Below are positions 49,363 to 59,644 of a stretch of 64,000 nucleotides of DNA, piece after piece. Source of the DNA: a gamma proteobacterium SS-5 (GTDB taxonomy: Bacteria > Pseudomonadota > Gammaproteobacteria > Chromatiales > Chromatiaceae). The DNA lies in the NCBI GenBank assembly GCA_009497875.2, contig CP032508.2, forward strand, positions 124,001-188,000, given 5' to 3'. The translations under genes and the position numbers were made by a program. A model generated the notes under the pieces. It did not search any database. It was not told the origin of the DNA and was given only the letters and a program-made list of their open reading frames with translations. Each line of letters starts with the position of its first letter. The first letter of the stretch is position 1.

Positions 49363-49854
49363 TCACACCTCGGCCGCCAGGTCCTTGAGTTCTTCCGGGT
49401 CGAGCAGTTGGTCGGAGTCCAGCAGCACCACCATCTGCTCCTGCCGATTGACCATGCCGACCAGGTAACGGTAGTCGATATGGCCGCCCATGCGAGGCGG
49501 TTTGCGCACCTCATCGGCGGCCACGTCGAGCACGTCGGAGACCGAGTCCACCACCACGCCGATGACCAGGGGCTGGTCGTCCTGATGTACCGCCAGGACG
49601 ATGATCACCGTGGTCGGGGTGTATTCGCCTGGGTCCAGGCCGAAGCGGATGCGCAGATCGACAATGGGCACTATCACGCCACGCAGGTCGAGCACCCCTT
49701 TGACATGCTCCGGGGTGTTGGGCAGGGGCCGCACCGGTGCCCAGCCCCGGATCTCCTGCACCTTGAGGATCTCCACCGCGTAGAGTTCGCCGCCAAGCTC
49801 GAAGCTCAGATACTGGCCCTGGCGGGCGGCGGGGGCATCTTTTGGCTGGTTCAT
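49363..49854 (-). CDS. cheW: Chemotaxis adaptor CheW (second copy)
   Basis: A 163-residue coupling protein linking receptors to CheA. Typical segments are QYLSFELGGELYAVEILKVQEI, VKGVLDLRGVIVPIVDLRIRFG and VVVDSVSDVLDV. It is about 160 residues, normal for CheW, and similar to the copy at 52911-53432, so one may serve a different receptor class. Confidence 0.96.
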   Translation of the reverse strand: MNQPKDAPAARQGQYLSFELGGELYAVEILKVQEIRGWAPVRPLPNTPEHVKGVLDLRGVIVPIVDLRIRFGLDPGEYTPTTVIIVLAVHQDDQPLVIGVVVDSVSDVLDVAADEVRKPPRMGGHIDYRYLVGMVNRQEQMVVLLDSDQLLDPEELKDLAAEV

Positions 49855-49909
49855 GGATCAGGCCCTCCTGCGACGGGCAAAGCTCTGGTTGGTTCGTCCT
49901 AGGATCATG

Positions 49910-49988
49910 GGGTGGCCCGTGGCCGCCGCGCCCGCGCCAGGCGCAAGCCTCATTGCCGGGGCTTGGCGGCGGGCGCGGCCCGCCCTAT
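49910..49988. repeat. GC-rich hairpin repeat, copy 3
   Basis: Inverted orientation relative to copies 1 and 2: begins GGGTGGCCCGTGGCCGCCGC and ends GCGCGGCCCGCCCTAT. It lies between the receptor gene and the second cheW. Confidence 0.78.
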
Positions 49989-50040
49989 GCGGCACTGACT
50001 TTTCAAGCGCTCTTCGCGGCCAAGGCCGCTCCTACACTGC

Positions 50041-52842
50041 TCAGAACTCTTCCCATTCTTCATCGTTGTCGTCGTGCACCTGGGCTATGGGGCCGGGCTT
50101 GACCTTGCCGGGGGCGGCCAGGGCCGGGCGGTTCTGTGCCCGCTTTGGGCCTGGGCCGTTGCCGGCCGAGCGGTTCTGCGCCGGGGCGCTTGCCCTGGGT
50201 CGGGCCGAGCTGGCCGGGGCCGAGGCATAGCCCGAGCGGCGCACCCCGCCGTTGCGCCCGGAGACGGTGAAGAAGCCCATCAGCTCCTCCATCTCCCGCG
50301 CCTTCTCGGTCATGGAGGCGGAGGCGGCGGAGGTCTGCTCGGCCAGAGCGGCATTCTGCTGGGTGACCTCGTCCATGGCGGTTACCGCCTGGTTGACCTG
50401 GTCGATGCCGGAGGACTGCTCGGCGCTGGCGGCGGCGATTTCGGCGATGATATCGCCCACCTGCTTCACCCCGAGCACGATCTCCTGCAAGGTAGCGCCG
50501 GACTCGTTGACCAGCTCGGAGCCGCCCTTGACCTTTTCCACCGAGTCCTGGATCAGCTCCTTGATCTCCTTGGCGGCAGCGGCGGAACGTGAGGCCAGGT
50601 TGCGTACCTCGGTGGCCACCACGGCAAAGCCGCGACCCTGATCGCCGGCGCGGGCCGCCTCCACCGAGGCGTTCAGCGCCAGCAGGTTGGTCTGGAAGGC
50701 GATCTCGTCGATCACGCCGATGATCTCGGCGATCTTGTTCGAGCTGGCGTTGATCTCGCTCATGGCGCTGACGGCGCGGCTGACCACCTCGCCGCCCTTT
50801 TCCGCCAGCTGGCGGGCATTGGCGGAGACCTGATTGGCCTGCTGGGCGTTGTCGGCGTTATTGCGCACGGTGGAGGTGAGTTCCTCCATGCTGGCGGCGG
50901 TCTCTTCCAGGTTGGCCGCCTGCTGTTCGGTACGCTGGGACAGGTTGTTGTTGCCGGAGTTGATCTCATCGGCGCCGGTGGCGATCACATCCGCCGTCTC
51001 CAGCAGCTGGGAGACAATGGACTCCAGCTTGCCGATGGTCTGATTCACCGCCTCCTTGACCTCGCCGTAGGTGCCCTGATAGTCGGTCTCTATGGGCTGG
51101 GTCAGGTTGCCCTCGGACATCGACTTCATCACCCGGGCGATGTTGTCGAATACCTCTTCCACCACGCCGATCAGCTCATTGATACCCTGGCTGAGCTTGA
51201 GGAAGAAGTCGGTCTTGTTGCGGGTGTCGATGCGTCGCGCCAGATCACCGCTGCGGGCCGAGGCGATGATGCCATCCACCTCCTGCTCCACCTCCACCTC
51301 GGCGGTACGGTCGGCCCATTCCACCACCGTGCCCAGGCGGGTGCCCTCGTCGTCCACCACCGGGTTGGCGACGAACTTCATGGTGCGGCCACCGACCACA
51401 AACTCGGCACGGTGCGGCGCGTTGAGGCGATCGATCAGGCTGCGTTGATGGGAGGGGTTCTTGTGGAACTGATCCATGTTGCTGCCGATCAGGCTGCGGG
51501 CGTCAAAGCCCGGAATATCCTGGCGCAGATCCCGTTCGATCGTGCTGAACATGGTCTGGCCGCTGTTATTGAGGTAGATGACATTGTGCTTGGCGTCGGC
51601 CACCATGACGCTGGAACTGACGTTATCCAGCGCCACCTTGAGGCGCAGGTTGACCGCCGCTATCTCACGCTCGGCGGCGATCTGGGTGCGCAGGTTGTCG
51701 CGCATGGTGCTGACGGCGGCGAAGATGCCGGTCTTGGCCTTGCCGCTGTCCTGGATCTCTATGTCCAGATTGCCCTGGGCGATGTTGTTGGCGATGTCTT
51801 CCAGATAGGCCGGCTCGCTGCCCAACTGGCGAAGTATGCTGCGCGCCAGATACCAGCCGAGCAGGATGGAGAACAGAATCCCACCCAGGGCGATGGCCCC
51901 GACCTGCATCAACTGCTGACCAGCTTGCTGCGCCAACTGGCCTGCCGTGCTGGTCAGATCCTTTTCCATGCGTGACTCCACCTCGGCCAGCAGGTTGATC
52001 TTGCCCGTCTGCATACGGAACCACTGACCGGAATCTATGCCAAAACCGCCCAGATCGGCACGGTTCTTGGCGATCTGGCGCATACGCTCGGTCTCGCTGA
52101 TAAACTCACCGGTCATCTTGCTGGTAAAGAAGTTCAGCCCCTCCTCCGTGGCCAGGGCCTTGTATTGCTTGAGAAAGGCCTCCTGGGCCGCCATCAGCTC
52201 CAGGAATCGAGCGTACTGGCCTGAGGCAAAGCGGTCGCTGGCGAATACCGCCGAGAGCACGGCGCGCTCTATGCCGGCCCGCTCCTTGGCCTCCAGCAGG
52301 CTGTAGTAGGCGGTGTTCAACAGGGTGATCTGGGCGTCCGAGCTGACCTTGGACAGTTCCGGTACCAGAGCGAGGAATTGGGCGTTGGTCTGGGTGTAAA
52401 AGCCGATGGCATCGCGCACCTCGATGCCGCTGGTATCCACCCGGGAGCGGATGCCGGGCAGCTGCTGCATCCGATCCAGGCTCTGGCCGAGCATCTCGGC
52501 CAGGGTCTTGCCCAGGATGGCCTCTTCCAGGCCCTCGGCGTAGTCGCGCAGGACCTTGAGTTTCTGATCGCTCAGACCCCGCTGACTGGCCAGCTCAGAG
52601 GCAAAGCTGCGCCCGCCGCTGCCGATGAAACCGGCGGTCAGGCCGCGCTCCTTCTGCAGCTCATGCACCAGCTCGCCGGTGCGGGCGGCCAGTATCTCCA
52701 GCCGCTCCAGCTGTTGCGCCTCACTGCGTTTATCCAGCGCCTCCAGCACCTGGGTCAGGGCAAAGTAGCTCAGCACCAGTACAGGTACCAGCATCAGCAG
52801 CACCAGCTTTTGCACGAATTTGAGGTTGTTGATGAATCCCAT
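50041..52842 (-). CDS. Methyl-accepting chemotaxis protein with NIT and PAS-like domains
   Basis: 933 residues. A first membrane segment at about 12-30 is followed by a nitrate/nitrite-sensing-type helical periplasmic domain ([20 protein letters not shown] is its hallmark) to about 300. After a second membrane segment ([18 protein letters not shown]) come a HAMP-like stretch, a PAS-like region ([14 protein letters not shown]) and a further linker. The signalling domain includes [20 protein letters not shown] and [19 protein letters not shown] long Ala/Pro/Arg-rich tail ends EEWEEF, matching the x-W-x-x-F pentapeptide that tethers CheR and CheB in enteric receptors. Confidence 0.93.
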   Translation of the reverse strand: MGFINNLKFVQKLVLLMLVPVLVLSYFALTQVLEALDKRSEAQQLERLEILAARTGELVHELQKERGLTAGFIGSGGRSFASELASQRGLSDQKLKVLRDYAEGLEEAILGKTLAEMLGQSLDRMQQLPGIRSRVDTSGIEVRDAIGFYTQTNAQFLALVPELSKVSSDAQITLLNTAYYSLLEAKERAGIERAVLSAVFASDRFASGQYARFLELMAAQEAFLKQYKALATEEGLNFFTSKMTGEFISETERMRQIAKNRADLGGFGIDSGQWFRMQTGKINLLAEVESRMEKDLTSTAGQLAQQAGQQLMQVGAIALGGILFSILLGWYLARSILRQLGSEPAYLEDIANNIAQGNLDIEIQDSGKAKTGIFAAVSTMRDNLRTQIAAEREIAAVNLRLKVALDNVSSSVMVADAKHNVIYLNNSGQTMFSTIERDLRQDIPGFDARSLIGSNMDQFHKNPSHQRSLIDRLNAPHRAEFVVGGRTMKFVANPVVDDEGTRLGTVVEWADRTAEVEVEQEVDGIIASARSGDLARRIDTRNKTDFFLKLSQGINELIGVVEEVFDNIARVMKSMSEGNLTQPIETDYQGTYGEVKEAVNQTIGKLESIVSQLLETADVIATGADEINSGNNNLSQRTEQQAANLEETAASMEELTSTVRNNADNAQQANQVSANARQLAEKGGEVVSRAVSAMSEINASSNKIAEIIGVIDEIAFQTNLLALNASVEAARAGDQGRGFAVVATEVRNLASRSAAAAKEIKELIQDSVEKVKGGSELVNESGATLQEIVLGVKQVGDIIAEIAAASAEQSSGIDQVNQAVTAMDEVTQQNAALAEQTSAASASMTEKAREMEELMGFFTVSGRNGGVRRSGYASAPASSARPRASAPAQNRSAGNGPGPKRAQNRPALAAPGKVKPGPIAQVHDDNDEEWEEF

Positions 52843-52910
52843 GATCTTTCCCCCAGGATTGGCTAAGGTTCGTTAATAAAATAAAGTGGCTTGTGCATCA
52901 GCAACGGGTA

Positions 52911-53432
52911 TCAGCCGGTCACGGCATCCTCCGCCGCCCCCTCCTCGGGCAGTTCAGCGAACATGCGATCCACATCCAGCAGCATGATCATCTCTTCGCC
53001 CCAGGTGGCCAGACCGGAGATCCACTCGGTGGCGATACGGCCGCCGAACTCCGGGGTGCCGGAAATATCCTGGCTGGTGGCATTGATCACGTCTGAAACG
53101 CCATCCACCACCACGCCGACGCTGCGGGTCTGGCCACCCTGCTTGACCATCAGCACGATCACCACCGTATCCTTGCTGTAGGGCTCCACCTCCAGCCCCA
53201 GGCGCAGGCGCATGTCAAAGATGGGCACTATGCTGCCGCGCAGATTGACCACGCCCTGAACGTAGGATTCCGAGTTGGGGATGCGGGTCACCCGCTCCCA
53301 GCCGCGAATCTCCTGCACGCGCAATATATCCACGCCGTATTCCTCGCCGACCAGCTGGAAGGTCAGGTACTGGTCGCCCTTGACCTCCACCTGGTCGCCG
53401 CGCGGGTCGGGAATATCGCCTTGAACGCTCAT
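52911..53432 (-). CDS. cheW: Chemotaxis adaptor CheW
   Basis: 173 residues with YLTFQLVGEEYGVDILRVQEI, VQGVVNLRGSIVPIFDMRLRLG and VVVDGVSDVINA, all standard for CheW. It stands directly downstream of cheA and upstream of the NIT-domain receptor, so it is the likely main coupling protein of this array. Confidence 0.97.
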   Translation of the reverse strand: MSVQGDIPDPRGDQVEVKGDQYLTFQLVGEEYGVDILRVQEIRGWERVTRIPNSESYVQGVVNLRGSIVPIFDMRLRLGLEVEPYSKDTVVIVLMVKQGGQTRSVGVVVDGVSDVINATSQDISGTPEFGGRIATEWISGLATWGEEMIMLLDVDRMFAELPEEGAAEDAVTG

Positions 53433-53446
53433 CTGTCTGTCTCCAC

Positions 53447-55552
53447 TCAGCCGACCAGGCTCATGGGCGGCTCCACCGGCGCTGGCCGCTGGCTGCGATT
53501 GGCCAGGCGGATCAGACCGGGGATGTCGAGGATCAGGGCCACCGAGCCATCCCCCAGGATGGTAGCGCCGGAGATGCCTTCGACGCGCTTGTAGTTGGCC
53601 TCCAGGGATTTGATCACCACCTGTTGCTGACCGAGCAGGTCATCGACGAACAGGCCGCAACGACGCCCCTCGCCCTCCACCACCACCAGCAGGCCGCCGC
53701 CCAGGTCGCGGGAGCGGGCGCTGCTGATGCCAAACAACTGGTGCAGACGGATGATGGGCAGGTATTCGTCGCGCAGCTTGAAGGTCTCGCCGCGCCCGGC
53801 CACCAGGTTGATCATGTGCTTGCGCATCTGGATGGATTCGACGATGGATACCAGCGGGATGATGTAGGTCTCATCCCCCACGGCGATGCTCTGGCCATCC
53901 AGAATGGCCAGGGTCAGAGGCAGGCGGATGATGATGGCGCTGCCCTGCCCTGGCGTGGATTCGATCTCAATGCTGCCGCCCAGCTCGTTGATATTGCGCC
54001 GTACCACATCCATGCCGACGCCGCGCCCGGACAGGTCGCTGACGGCATCGGCGGTGGAGAAGCCGGGCTGAAAGATCAGCTCGTAGATCTGCTTATCCGA
54101 CAGGCTGTGCTCGGCCTCGATCAGGCCGCGCTCTATGGCCTTCTGCTCGATCCGGTCACGGTTCAGGCCGCGGCCATCGTCGCGGATTTCAATGATGATA
54201 TTGCCGCCCTTGTGGAAGGCGTTGAGCTGCACCGTGCCGGTCTCCGGCTTGCCGGCGGCGCGGCGCTCCTCCGGCCCTTCCAGGCCGTGGTCGATGCTGT
54301 TGCGCACCAGATGCACAAGGGGGTCGCCGATCTTTTCGATCACCGTCTTGTCCACCTCGGTATTCTCGCCGCTCATCTTCAGCTCGATCTGCTTGCCCAG
54401 CTTGGCGCTGAGGTCGTGTACCAGGCGCGGAAAGCGGCTGAAGGTGAAGCTGATCGGCAACATGCGGATCTGCATCACGCTCTCTTGCAGCTCGCGGGTG
54501 TGGCGCTCCAGCTGCACCAGGCCCTCTTGCAGGCGATCCAGCCGCGCCATGTCAAAGTCGGCACCGAGCAGGCCGAGCATGGATTGGGTGATCACCAGCT
54601 CGCCGACCATGTTGATCAGGGCGTCTATCTTGTGGATATCGACGCGGATGGAGCCGCCGCCACTGTTGGCTGCGGCCTTGCTGGGCGCGTCCTTGCCCTT
54701 CGTCGTCGACGCTACTGGCGCTGCGGTCTGCGCGGATTGCAGCGCCGCTGTGGTCGGCTCCGCTTCGGCCTGCGCCGTTACGGCCGCCGGCCGGGGGCTG
54801 TGCAGGGGCATCTTGGGGATGATGATCAGCTCGCAGTCGTCCTCGACCCAATCGAATACCTCGCTCACCGCCTCCTGGTCTATGCCCTCGCCCTCCAGGT
54901 GCAGGTCCCAGGACAGATAGCAGGCCTCGGGGTCAAAGTCCTCGAAGGAGGGCAGCTCGCTGCTGTCGCAGTCCAGGCGCAGATCACCCAGCCCGCCCAG
55001 CTCGCGCAGGATGCGCAGGGGGTCGTTGCCGGTGCGCATCATCTGCTCCAGCGGACGGAAGACGATGTGCCAGCCGATCGGCTGTGGCTCTGCCTGTTCG
55101 GCCGTCTCGGCCGCTGGCCCTGCCGGGCCTGAGGTCTGCGCGGCCGACTGTGGCTCAGAGGGGTTGCTTTTAAGCTCCTGATCCAGCTCCTGCTTCTGCG
55201 CGGCGACCCGCTGCGCATCCACATCACCGCCATCACGGGCCGCCTCCAGCATGGCCTTGAGCACGTCCACCGAGCGCAGCAACACATCCACCCCGCCGCT
55301 GGTCACGGCGCGGCGGCCATCACGCATCTCGTCGAGCAGGGTCTCCATGACGTGGGTGAAGTCGGCGATATTGGTGAAACCAAAGGTGCCGCTGCCGCCC
55401 TTGATCGAATGGGCCGCACGAAAGATGGCGTTGATGTCCTCCGGGTCCACCGCTGAGGGGTCCATGCGCAACAGCCCGGATTCCATGATATCCAGGCCTT
55501 CGAAACTCTCTTCGAAGAATACCTGGTGGAATTGGGCCATATCGATGGACAT
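53447..55552 (-). CDS. cheA: Chemotaxis histidine kinase CheA
   Basis: A 701-residue kinase. The phosphotransfer His is His48 in RAAHSIKGGSGTFG. A linker with a Glu/Ala/Pro-rich section leads to a CheY-binding-type domain (about 165-250). The dimerisation region contains VDIHKIDALINMVGELVI. The ATPase boxes are LVRNSIDHGLE, IEIRDDGRGL and GRGVGMDVVRRN, and the C-terminal regulatory domain is CheW-like. It passes phosphate to CheY and CheB. Only one phosphotransfer domain is present. Confidence 0.97.
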   Translation of the reverse strand: MSIDMAQFHQVFFEESFEGLDIMESGLLRMDPSAVDPEDINAIFRAAHSIKGGSGTFGFTNIADFTHVMETLLDEMRDGRRAVTSGGVDVLLRSVDVLKAMLEAARDGGDVDAQRVAAQKQELDQELKSNPSEPQSAAQTSGPAGPAAETAEQAEPQPIGWHIVFRPLEQMMRTGNDPLRILRELGGLGDLRLDCDSSELPSFEDFDPEACYLSWDLHLEGEGIDQEAVSEVFDWVEDDCELIIIPKMPLHSPRPAAVTAQAEAEPTTAALQSAQTAAPVASTTKGKDAPSKAAANSGGGSIRVDIHKIDALINMVGELVITQSMLGLLGADFDMARLDRLQEGLVQLERHTRELQESVMQIRMLPISFTFSRFPRLVHDLSAKLGKQIELKMSGENTEVDKTVIEKIGDPLVHLVRNSIDHGLEGPEERRAAGKPETGTVQLNAFHKGGNIIIEIRDDGRGLNRDRIEQKAIERGLIEAEHSLSDKQIYELIFQPGFSTADAVSDLSGRGVGMDVVRRNINELGGSIEIESTPGQGSAIIIRLPLTLAILDGQSIAVGDETYIIPLVSIVESIQMRKHMINLVAGRGETFKLRDEYLPIIRLHQLFGISSARSRDLGGGLLVVVEGEGRRCGLFVDDLLGQQQVVIKSLEANYKRVEGISGATILGDGSVALILDIPGLIRLANRSQRPAPVEPPMSLVG

Positions 55553-55593
55553 AAAAGACTCCTGAGGGGACAGAAAGGCTCGGCGGGAGGGGA

Positions 55594-55956
55594 TCAGCCC
55601 AGCACCTTCTGCACCGTCTTGACCAGTTGATCGGGATTGAAGGGCTTGACGATCCAGCCGGTGGCCCCGGCTGCCTTGCCCTGTTGTTTCTTGTCGGCAC
55701 CGGATTCGGTGGTGAGCATCAGCAGCGGGGTAAAGCGAAACGCCGGCAGGGTGCGCAGTTCCCTGATCAGGCTGATGCCATCCATATTAGGCATGTTGAC
55801 GTCGGTAATCACCAGGTCAAAGGATTGACGCTTGGCGATGGCCAGGGCCTGCACCCCATCGGCCGCCTCGGTCACCGTATGCCCGGCGCCCTTGAGGGTA
55901 AAGGAGACCATCTGGCGCATGGAGGCCGAGTCATCAACAGTCAGAATGGTTGCCAT
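55594..55956 (-). CDS. cheY: Chemotaxis response regulator CheY
   Basis: A 120-residue single receiver. Asp8 and Asp9 are in VDDSASMRQM, the acceptor Asp52 in LVITDVNMPNMDG, Thr in LMLTTES and Lys in WIVKPF. No output domain, so it acts by binding flagellar or other motor proteins. First gene of the che run; 38 bases before cheA. Confidence 0.96.
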   Translation of the reverse strand: MATILTVDDSASMRQMVSFTLKGAGHTVTEAADGVQALAIAKRQSFDLVITDVNMPNMDGISLIRELRTLPAFRFTPLLMLTTESGADKKQQGKAAGATGWIVKPFNPDQLVKTVQKVLG

Positions 55957-56247
55957 GAAAAACTCCTAAAAAAACATGATGGAAAAGGCGCCAAGCTTGC
56001 CATCTCTTGTGTTAGCGGTAAACCGGGAAAAATCTTGAGCCAAATCGGCAAACTGGCCAAAAAACCTCTACCTTAAGCAGGAACTATTTTTCATCTCCAT
56101 GAATTCTCAAGTATTTTCTGGGCTAAACCTGCCAACTGGCTGGCAATTCACCTAAAGAACCACCGCCAAGAACCCGATAACTGTGGAAATCTGCTCAGGA
56201 CAAAAGCAAGAAAGATGCCAGGCATTGCGCCCAAAGGATGGCCCCGC
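55957..56247. other. Upstream region of the chemotaxis locus, no gene seen
   Basis: 291 bases between cheY and the MITE-like copy at 56248. No coding frame resembles a protein. The promoter of cheY-cheA must lie here; I could not assign a sigma factor type with confidence. Confidence 0.5.
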
Positions 56248-56430
56248 CTAGGAGCCTGTCGGGTTTAGGTACCCGTAGCGAGCAAGGTGGGAGAGCGAGA
56301 ACAAATTTTCACGATTTTGAGGCGCTGAGTTTCCCTACGCAACGAAAAATCGGGGCCAATGTTTAAAATAATTCTGGGCCGTTCTTCCCACCGGCGCAGT
56401 AGGAGCATCCTAAATCCGACAGGCTCCTAG
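56248..56430. repeat. MITE-like element, copy 2, CTAG-bounded
   Basis: 183 bases, CTAG at both ends, inverted termini GAGCCTGTCGG(G/A)TTTAGG; opposite orientation to the copy at 28315-28483. Its right CTAG abuts the left part of the tandem-unit repeat element, at the same point where locus 1 (15186) has an unoccupied CTAGG. Confidence 0.88.
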
Positions 56431-56702
56431 GCGAGTCTGGTCTGATGTGTAACTCTTTGAAACAACTCTGTGATCTCGGCAACTGCTCCTGCGTTGCTCT
56501 ACCTCCCCACATCCTGTGGGTCGTCGGCAACTGCTCCTGCGTTGCTCTACCTCCCCACATCCTGTGGGTCGTCGGCAACTGCTCCTGCGTTGCTCTACCT
56601 CCCCACATCCTGTGGGTCGTCGGCAACTGCTCCTGCGTTGCTCTACCTCCCCACATCCTGTGGGTCGTCTGTGTCTCTGTGGCTTAACTGAGGAATATAG
56701 GT
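56430..56702. repeat. Tandem-unit repeat element, locus 2 (four 48-bp units)
   Basis: Left part GCGAGTCTGGTCTGATGTGT..., then four exact 48-base units (56477-56524, 56525-56572, 56573-56620, 56621-56668), then the right end CTGTGTCTCTGTGGCTTAAC...ATATAGG. Each unit has the palindrome CCCACATCCTGTGGG. Left and right parts match locus 1 at 15186-15478. The element begins immediately downstream of the helicase gene stop. Confidence 0.9.
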
Positions 56703-57971
56703 TTATGGGATCGAACTTCTTTTCGGTTTGCCCTTATTCTTGCTATCCCGCCACCTCAGCTTGGGCTTTTTCTTCTCCAGCTTGGGCGCAACCGGTTTTT
56801 TCTTCTTTTTCTTGCGTTTGAATTCCGGTTCCTTGTGCCTGGGCTCCAGCCCCTGGCGTACCGCCCTGGGGATCTGTTGCTGCTGGTAGCGCTCGATGCG
56901 GCCGAGCAGGCGGGCGTCGTGGGCCTCCACCAGCAGCAGGGCCTCGCCCTCGCCACCACGGCCGGTGCGGCCGGAGCGGTGTACATACAGCTCGGCGCTG
57001 CGCGGCAGGTCGAAGTGGATCACCCGGCCGACATCTTCGATATGCAGGCCACGGGCGGCCAGGTCGGTGGTCACCAGCACCCCAAGCCGCTGTTCGCTGA
57101 ACTGATGCAGGACACGGTTGCGCTGCCTCTGCGGCATCTCGCCGTGCAGGGCGGAGCAGGCAATGCCACGGGCCTGCAGCTGACTGGCGATCTGCTCGCA
57201 GCGGTCGCGGCTGTAGGTGAACACCAGACTGTGACCGCCCTGGGCGAGGATATCCCCCAGCAGGGCCAGCTTGTGCTCCAGGCTGTCGGCCAGATAGGCC
57301 CGCTGCTGGATATGGCTGGGCAGGCTGCGCGCCGAGCCGATGGATAACAACAGCGGGTCGTGCAGCCAGTCATTGGCAAAGCCACTCAGGTCGCCCTCCT
57401 CCAGGGTGGCGGAGAATAGCAGCAACTGGCGCTGCTCCGGCAGTAATTGCAGGATGTCACCGATTTCGGCGGCAAAGCCCATGTCGAGCATACGGTCGGC
57501 CTCGTCCAGCACGCACAGCTGGACGTCGAACAGGGCCAGGGTTGCGTCCTCCAGCGCCCGCAGCAGGCGACCGGGGGTGGCGATGAGCAGATCGGGCAGG
57601 TGCTGATGCAGACGTTGCAGTTGCTCGGCGTAGGACTCGCCGCCGGCAATGGAGACCACCCTCAGGCTGGTGTGTTCAGCAAAGCGGATGGCCTCCTTGA
57701 ACACCTGCCGGGCCAGCTCACGGGTGGGCACCAGTACCAGTGCATGGGGACCGCCCTTGCGCCCATGCTGCTCCAGCAGCAGGTGCATCACCGGCAGCAG
57801 ATAGGCCAGGGTCTTGCCCGAGCCGGTGGGCGATTGCACCAGCAGGTCACGCCCCTCCAGCAGTGCCGGGATCACCTCCGCCTGCACCTCGGTCGGCCGC
57901 TGATACTGGTTATTGCCCAGGGCCCGCAACAGACGGGTATTCAGGTCCAGCTCGGCAAAGGATTCAGTCAT
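56703..57971 (-). CDS. DEAD-box ATP-dependent RNA helicase
   Basis: 422 residues. The order of helicase motifs is complete: QRPTEVQ (Q motif), SPTGSGKT (I), PTRELAR (Ia), TPGR (Ib), DEAD (II), SAT (III), TTDLAARGLHIEDV (V) and HRSGRTGRGG (VI). The C-terminal tail is very basic (long Lys runs), typical of SrmB/RhlE-type helicases acting in ribosome assembly or RNA decay. ATG 57971 is chosen, since the frame to 58061 lies in repeat-like upstream DNA. SrmB is possible but not certain. Confidence 0.94.
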   Translation of the reverse strand: MTESFAELDLNTRLLRALGNNQYQRPTEVQAEVIPALLEGRDLLVQSPTGSGKTLAYLLPVMHLLLEQHGRKGGPHALVLVPTRELARQVFKEAIRFAEHTSLRVVSIAGGESYAEQLQRLHQHLPDLLIATPGRLLRALEDATLALFDVQLCVLDEADRMLDMGFAAEIGDILQLLPEQRQLLLFSATLEEGDLSGFANDWLHDPLLLSIGSARSLPSHIQQRAYLADSLEHKLALLGDILAQGGHSLVFTYSRDRCEQIASQLQARGIACSALHGEMPQRQRNRVLHQFSEQRLGVLVTTDLAARGLHIEDVGRVIHFDLPRSAELYVHRSGRTGRGGEGEALLLVEAHDARLLGRIERYQQQQIPRAVRQGLEPRHKEPEFKRKKKKKKPVAPKLEKKKPKLRWRDSKNKGKPKRSSIP

Positions 57972-58072
57972 CGGGCTTCTCGGCTTGCAAGGGTCGTTGA
58001 TTTTGACAGAATGGGCGCAAATGGTTTGATCCTTGCCAAGCTTCAGCGTGGTAACAAGCAAACCTTTCTACA

Positions 58073-58110
58073 CTTTGCGTTCTTTGCGTTCCCTTTGCGC
58101 CCTTTGCGAT
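58073..58110. repeat. Short CTTTGCG-type array, copy h
   Basis: CTTTGCGTTCTTTGCGTTCC followed by CTTTGCGCCCTTTGCGATCC, just downstream of sbcB and upstream of the helicase gene. Confidence 0.7.
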
Positions 58111-58133
58111 CCAATTTTTAGAACCATTTGCGT

Positions 58134-59585
58134 CTATTTATGTTCATTGGCGGACCCTTCTGCCTCAGCGTGCAACAGCTCCGCCCAGTCCAGCAGGCTG
58201 GCGAGGACGGCGGCACGGTCCGGGCGCTCCTGGCTGAGGCGGGCGATTTCGCTTTGCAAGGCCTCGCCGCTCAGCTCGCCCTGCTGCAGATGCTGCCTGC
58301 ACAGCTGGTGCCAGCGCTGTTGTTCTTCCGACTTGAGGCTATGCGGCCAGTTACGCGCGCGGTAGCGAAACAGCAGCTCCGGCAGGCGCGGGTCCTTGAA
58401 CGGGATGCGGGTGGTCGCCAGTGCCTCGGGGTTCTCGCTCAGCTGCAGCACCAGGTCACAGCGCTTGCGCTCGGCGTTGTCGATAAAGCCCTGATACAGC
58501 GCCTGCTCCGGATCTGTCTCCGGACCAAAGGGATTGGCGGAGAAGACCTCCAGCAGCTTGGGGGTCAGACCGGCCATGGCCGCCAGCAGCCGTTGGCGGT
58601 GGTCCTCGGCCTGCTGCAAATCAATCGACCACTCGCGCCGGGCCGAGTCGGTGAGGGTGTTGAGCGGCACCAGCACCGGGCACTTGTTCAGATGCACCGT
58701 CTTCAGCGCCGGGCGCTGCTCGTTCTCGGCCAGATCGCTCTGGCTGGTGTAGAGCAGGCGGGTGATCTCCTCGGCGGGCAGGTCCAGCCAGGCGCACGGG
58801 TCCTGGGTCAGGTCGCAGACGACTATGCCGTTGTTGTTGCTCGGATGCTGCAGCAGGGGCATCACCGGGGCTATGCTGCCGCGCTCGGCGGGGAACATGC
58901 CGGAGACGTGCAGCAGCAGGCCTTTCTGGTTGAGATCCAACAGGCCACGGGCCGCTGTCTTGCCCTTGTGATCCAGCACATACTGATACAGCTTGGGCTG
59001 GCGCTGGCGCACCAGCCGGGCCAGGGCGATGCTGGCATAGACGTCCGCCAGGGCATCGTGGGCGGCACCGTGTTCGATGTGATTGGCGACCGTCAGCTGA
59101 TCCAGGCGGAAGCTGGGGGCGCCGTCCTCGCGCACCGGCCAGTTGATGCCCTCGGGACGCAGGGCGCGGGTCAGACGCAGCATGTCGATGATGTCCCAGC
59201 GACCGCACTGGTTCTGCCATTCGCGACCATAGGGGTCGCGGAAGTTGCGGTAGAGGCCGTAGCGAGTGACCTCGTCATCGAAACGGATGCTGTTGTAGCC
59301 AACGCCGCAGGTGCCCGGCTCGCTCAGGTGTCTATGCACCTCGGCAAAGAAATCGGCCTCGATCAGGCCCTGCTCATCGGCATACTGCGGGCTGATGCCG
59401 GTGACCACCAGCGCCATGGGGTGCGGCAGCCGGTCCCGCGGCGGCTTGCAATAGAAGTTCACCGGCTCGCCAATGAGGTTCAGGTCCAGATCGGTGCGCA
59501 CCCCGGCAAACTGCGCCGGCCGGTCCCAGCGCGGATTACTGCCCCAGGTCTCGTAGTCATGCCAAAAAAAGCTGGTTTCTTGCAT
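58134..59585 (-). CDS. sbcB: Exodeoxyribonuclease I
   Basis: A 483-residue 3'-5' single-strand DNA exonuclease of the DEDD class. Asp10 and Glu12 are in FFWHDYETWG, the second Asp region in GYNSIRFDDEV, and the last His and Asp in HDALADVYAS. The SH3-like and C-terminal helical domains follow the usual length. It is the last gene before the unknown genes and the CRISPR array. In type I-E systems host DEDD exonucleases can trim spacers before integration, but proximity alone does not show a link. Confidence 0.97.
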   Translation of the reverse strand: MQETSFFWHDYETWGSNPRWDRPAQFAGVRTDLDLNLIGEPVNFYCKPPRDRLPHPMALVVTGISPQYADEQGLIEADFFAEVHRHLSEPGTCGVGYNSIRFDDEVTRYGLYRNFRDPYGREWQNQCGRWDIIDMLRLTRALRPEGINWPVREDGAPSFRLDQLTVANHIEHGAAHDALADVYASIALARLVRQRQPKLYQYVLDHKGKTAARGLLDLNQKGLLLHVSGMFPAERGSIAPVMPLLQHPSNNNGIVVCDLTQDPCAWLDLPAEEITRLLYTSQSDLAENEQRPALKTVHLNKCPVLVPLNTLTDSARREWSIDLQQAEDHRQRLLAAMAGLTPKLLEVFSANPFGPETDPEQALYQGFIDNAERKRCDLVLQLSENPEALATTRIPFKDPRLPELLFRYRARNWPHSLKSEEQQRWHQLCRQHLQQGELSGEALQSEIARLSQERPDRAAVLASLLDWAELLHAEAEGSANEHK

Positions 59586-59610
59586 GGGTGTTCTCTAGAT
59601 ACAAAATGGG

Positions 59611-59629
59611 ACGCAGAGGGCGCAGAGTT
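59611..59629. repeat. Short CGCAGAG-type array, copy i
   Basis: ACGCAGAGGGCGCAGAGTT, 25 bases upstream of sbcB. Confidence 0.6.
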
Positions 59630-59644
59630 TATTCCAGCAGCCAG

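Noticed and set aside
56363-56821. Frames with repeated MWGGRATQEQLP-like or CSTSPHPVGRR-like peptides
   Set aside because: They come only from the four 48-base units of the tandem element; the frame stays open because the unit is a multiple of three.
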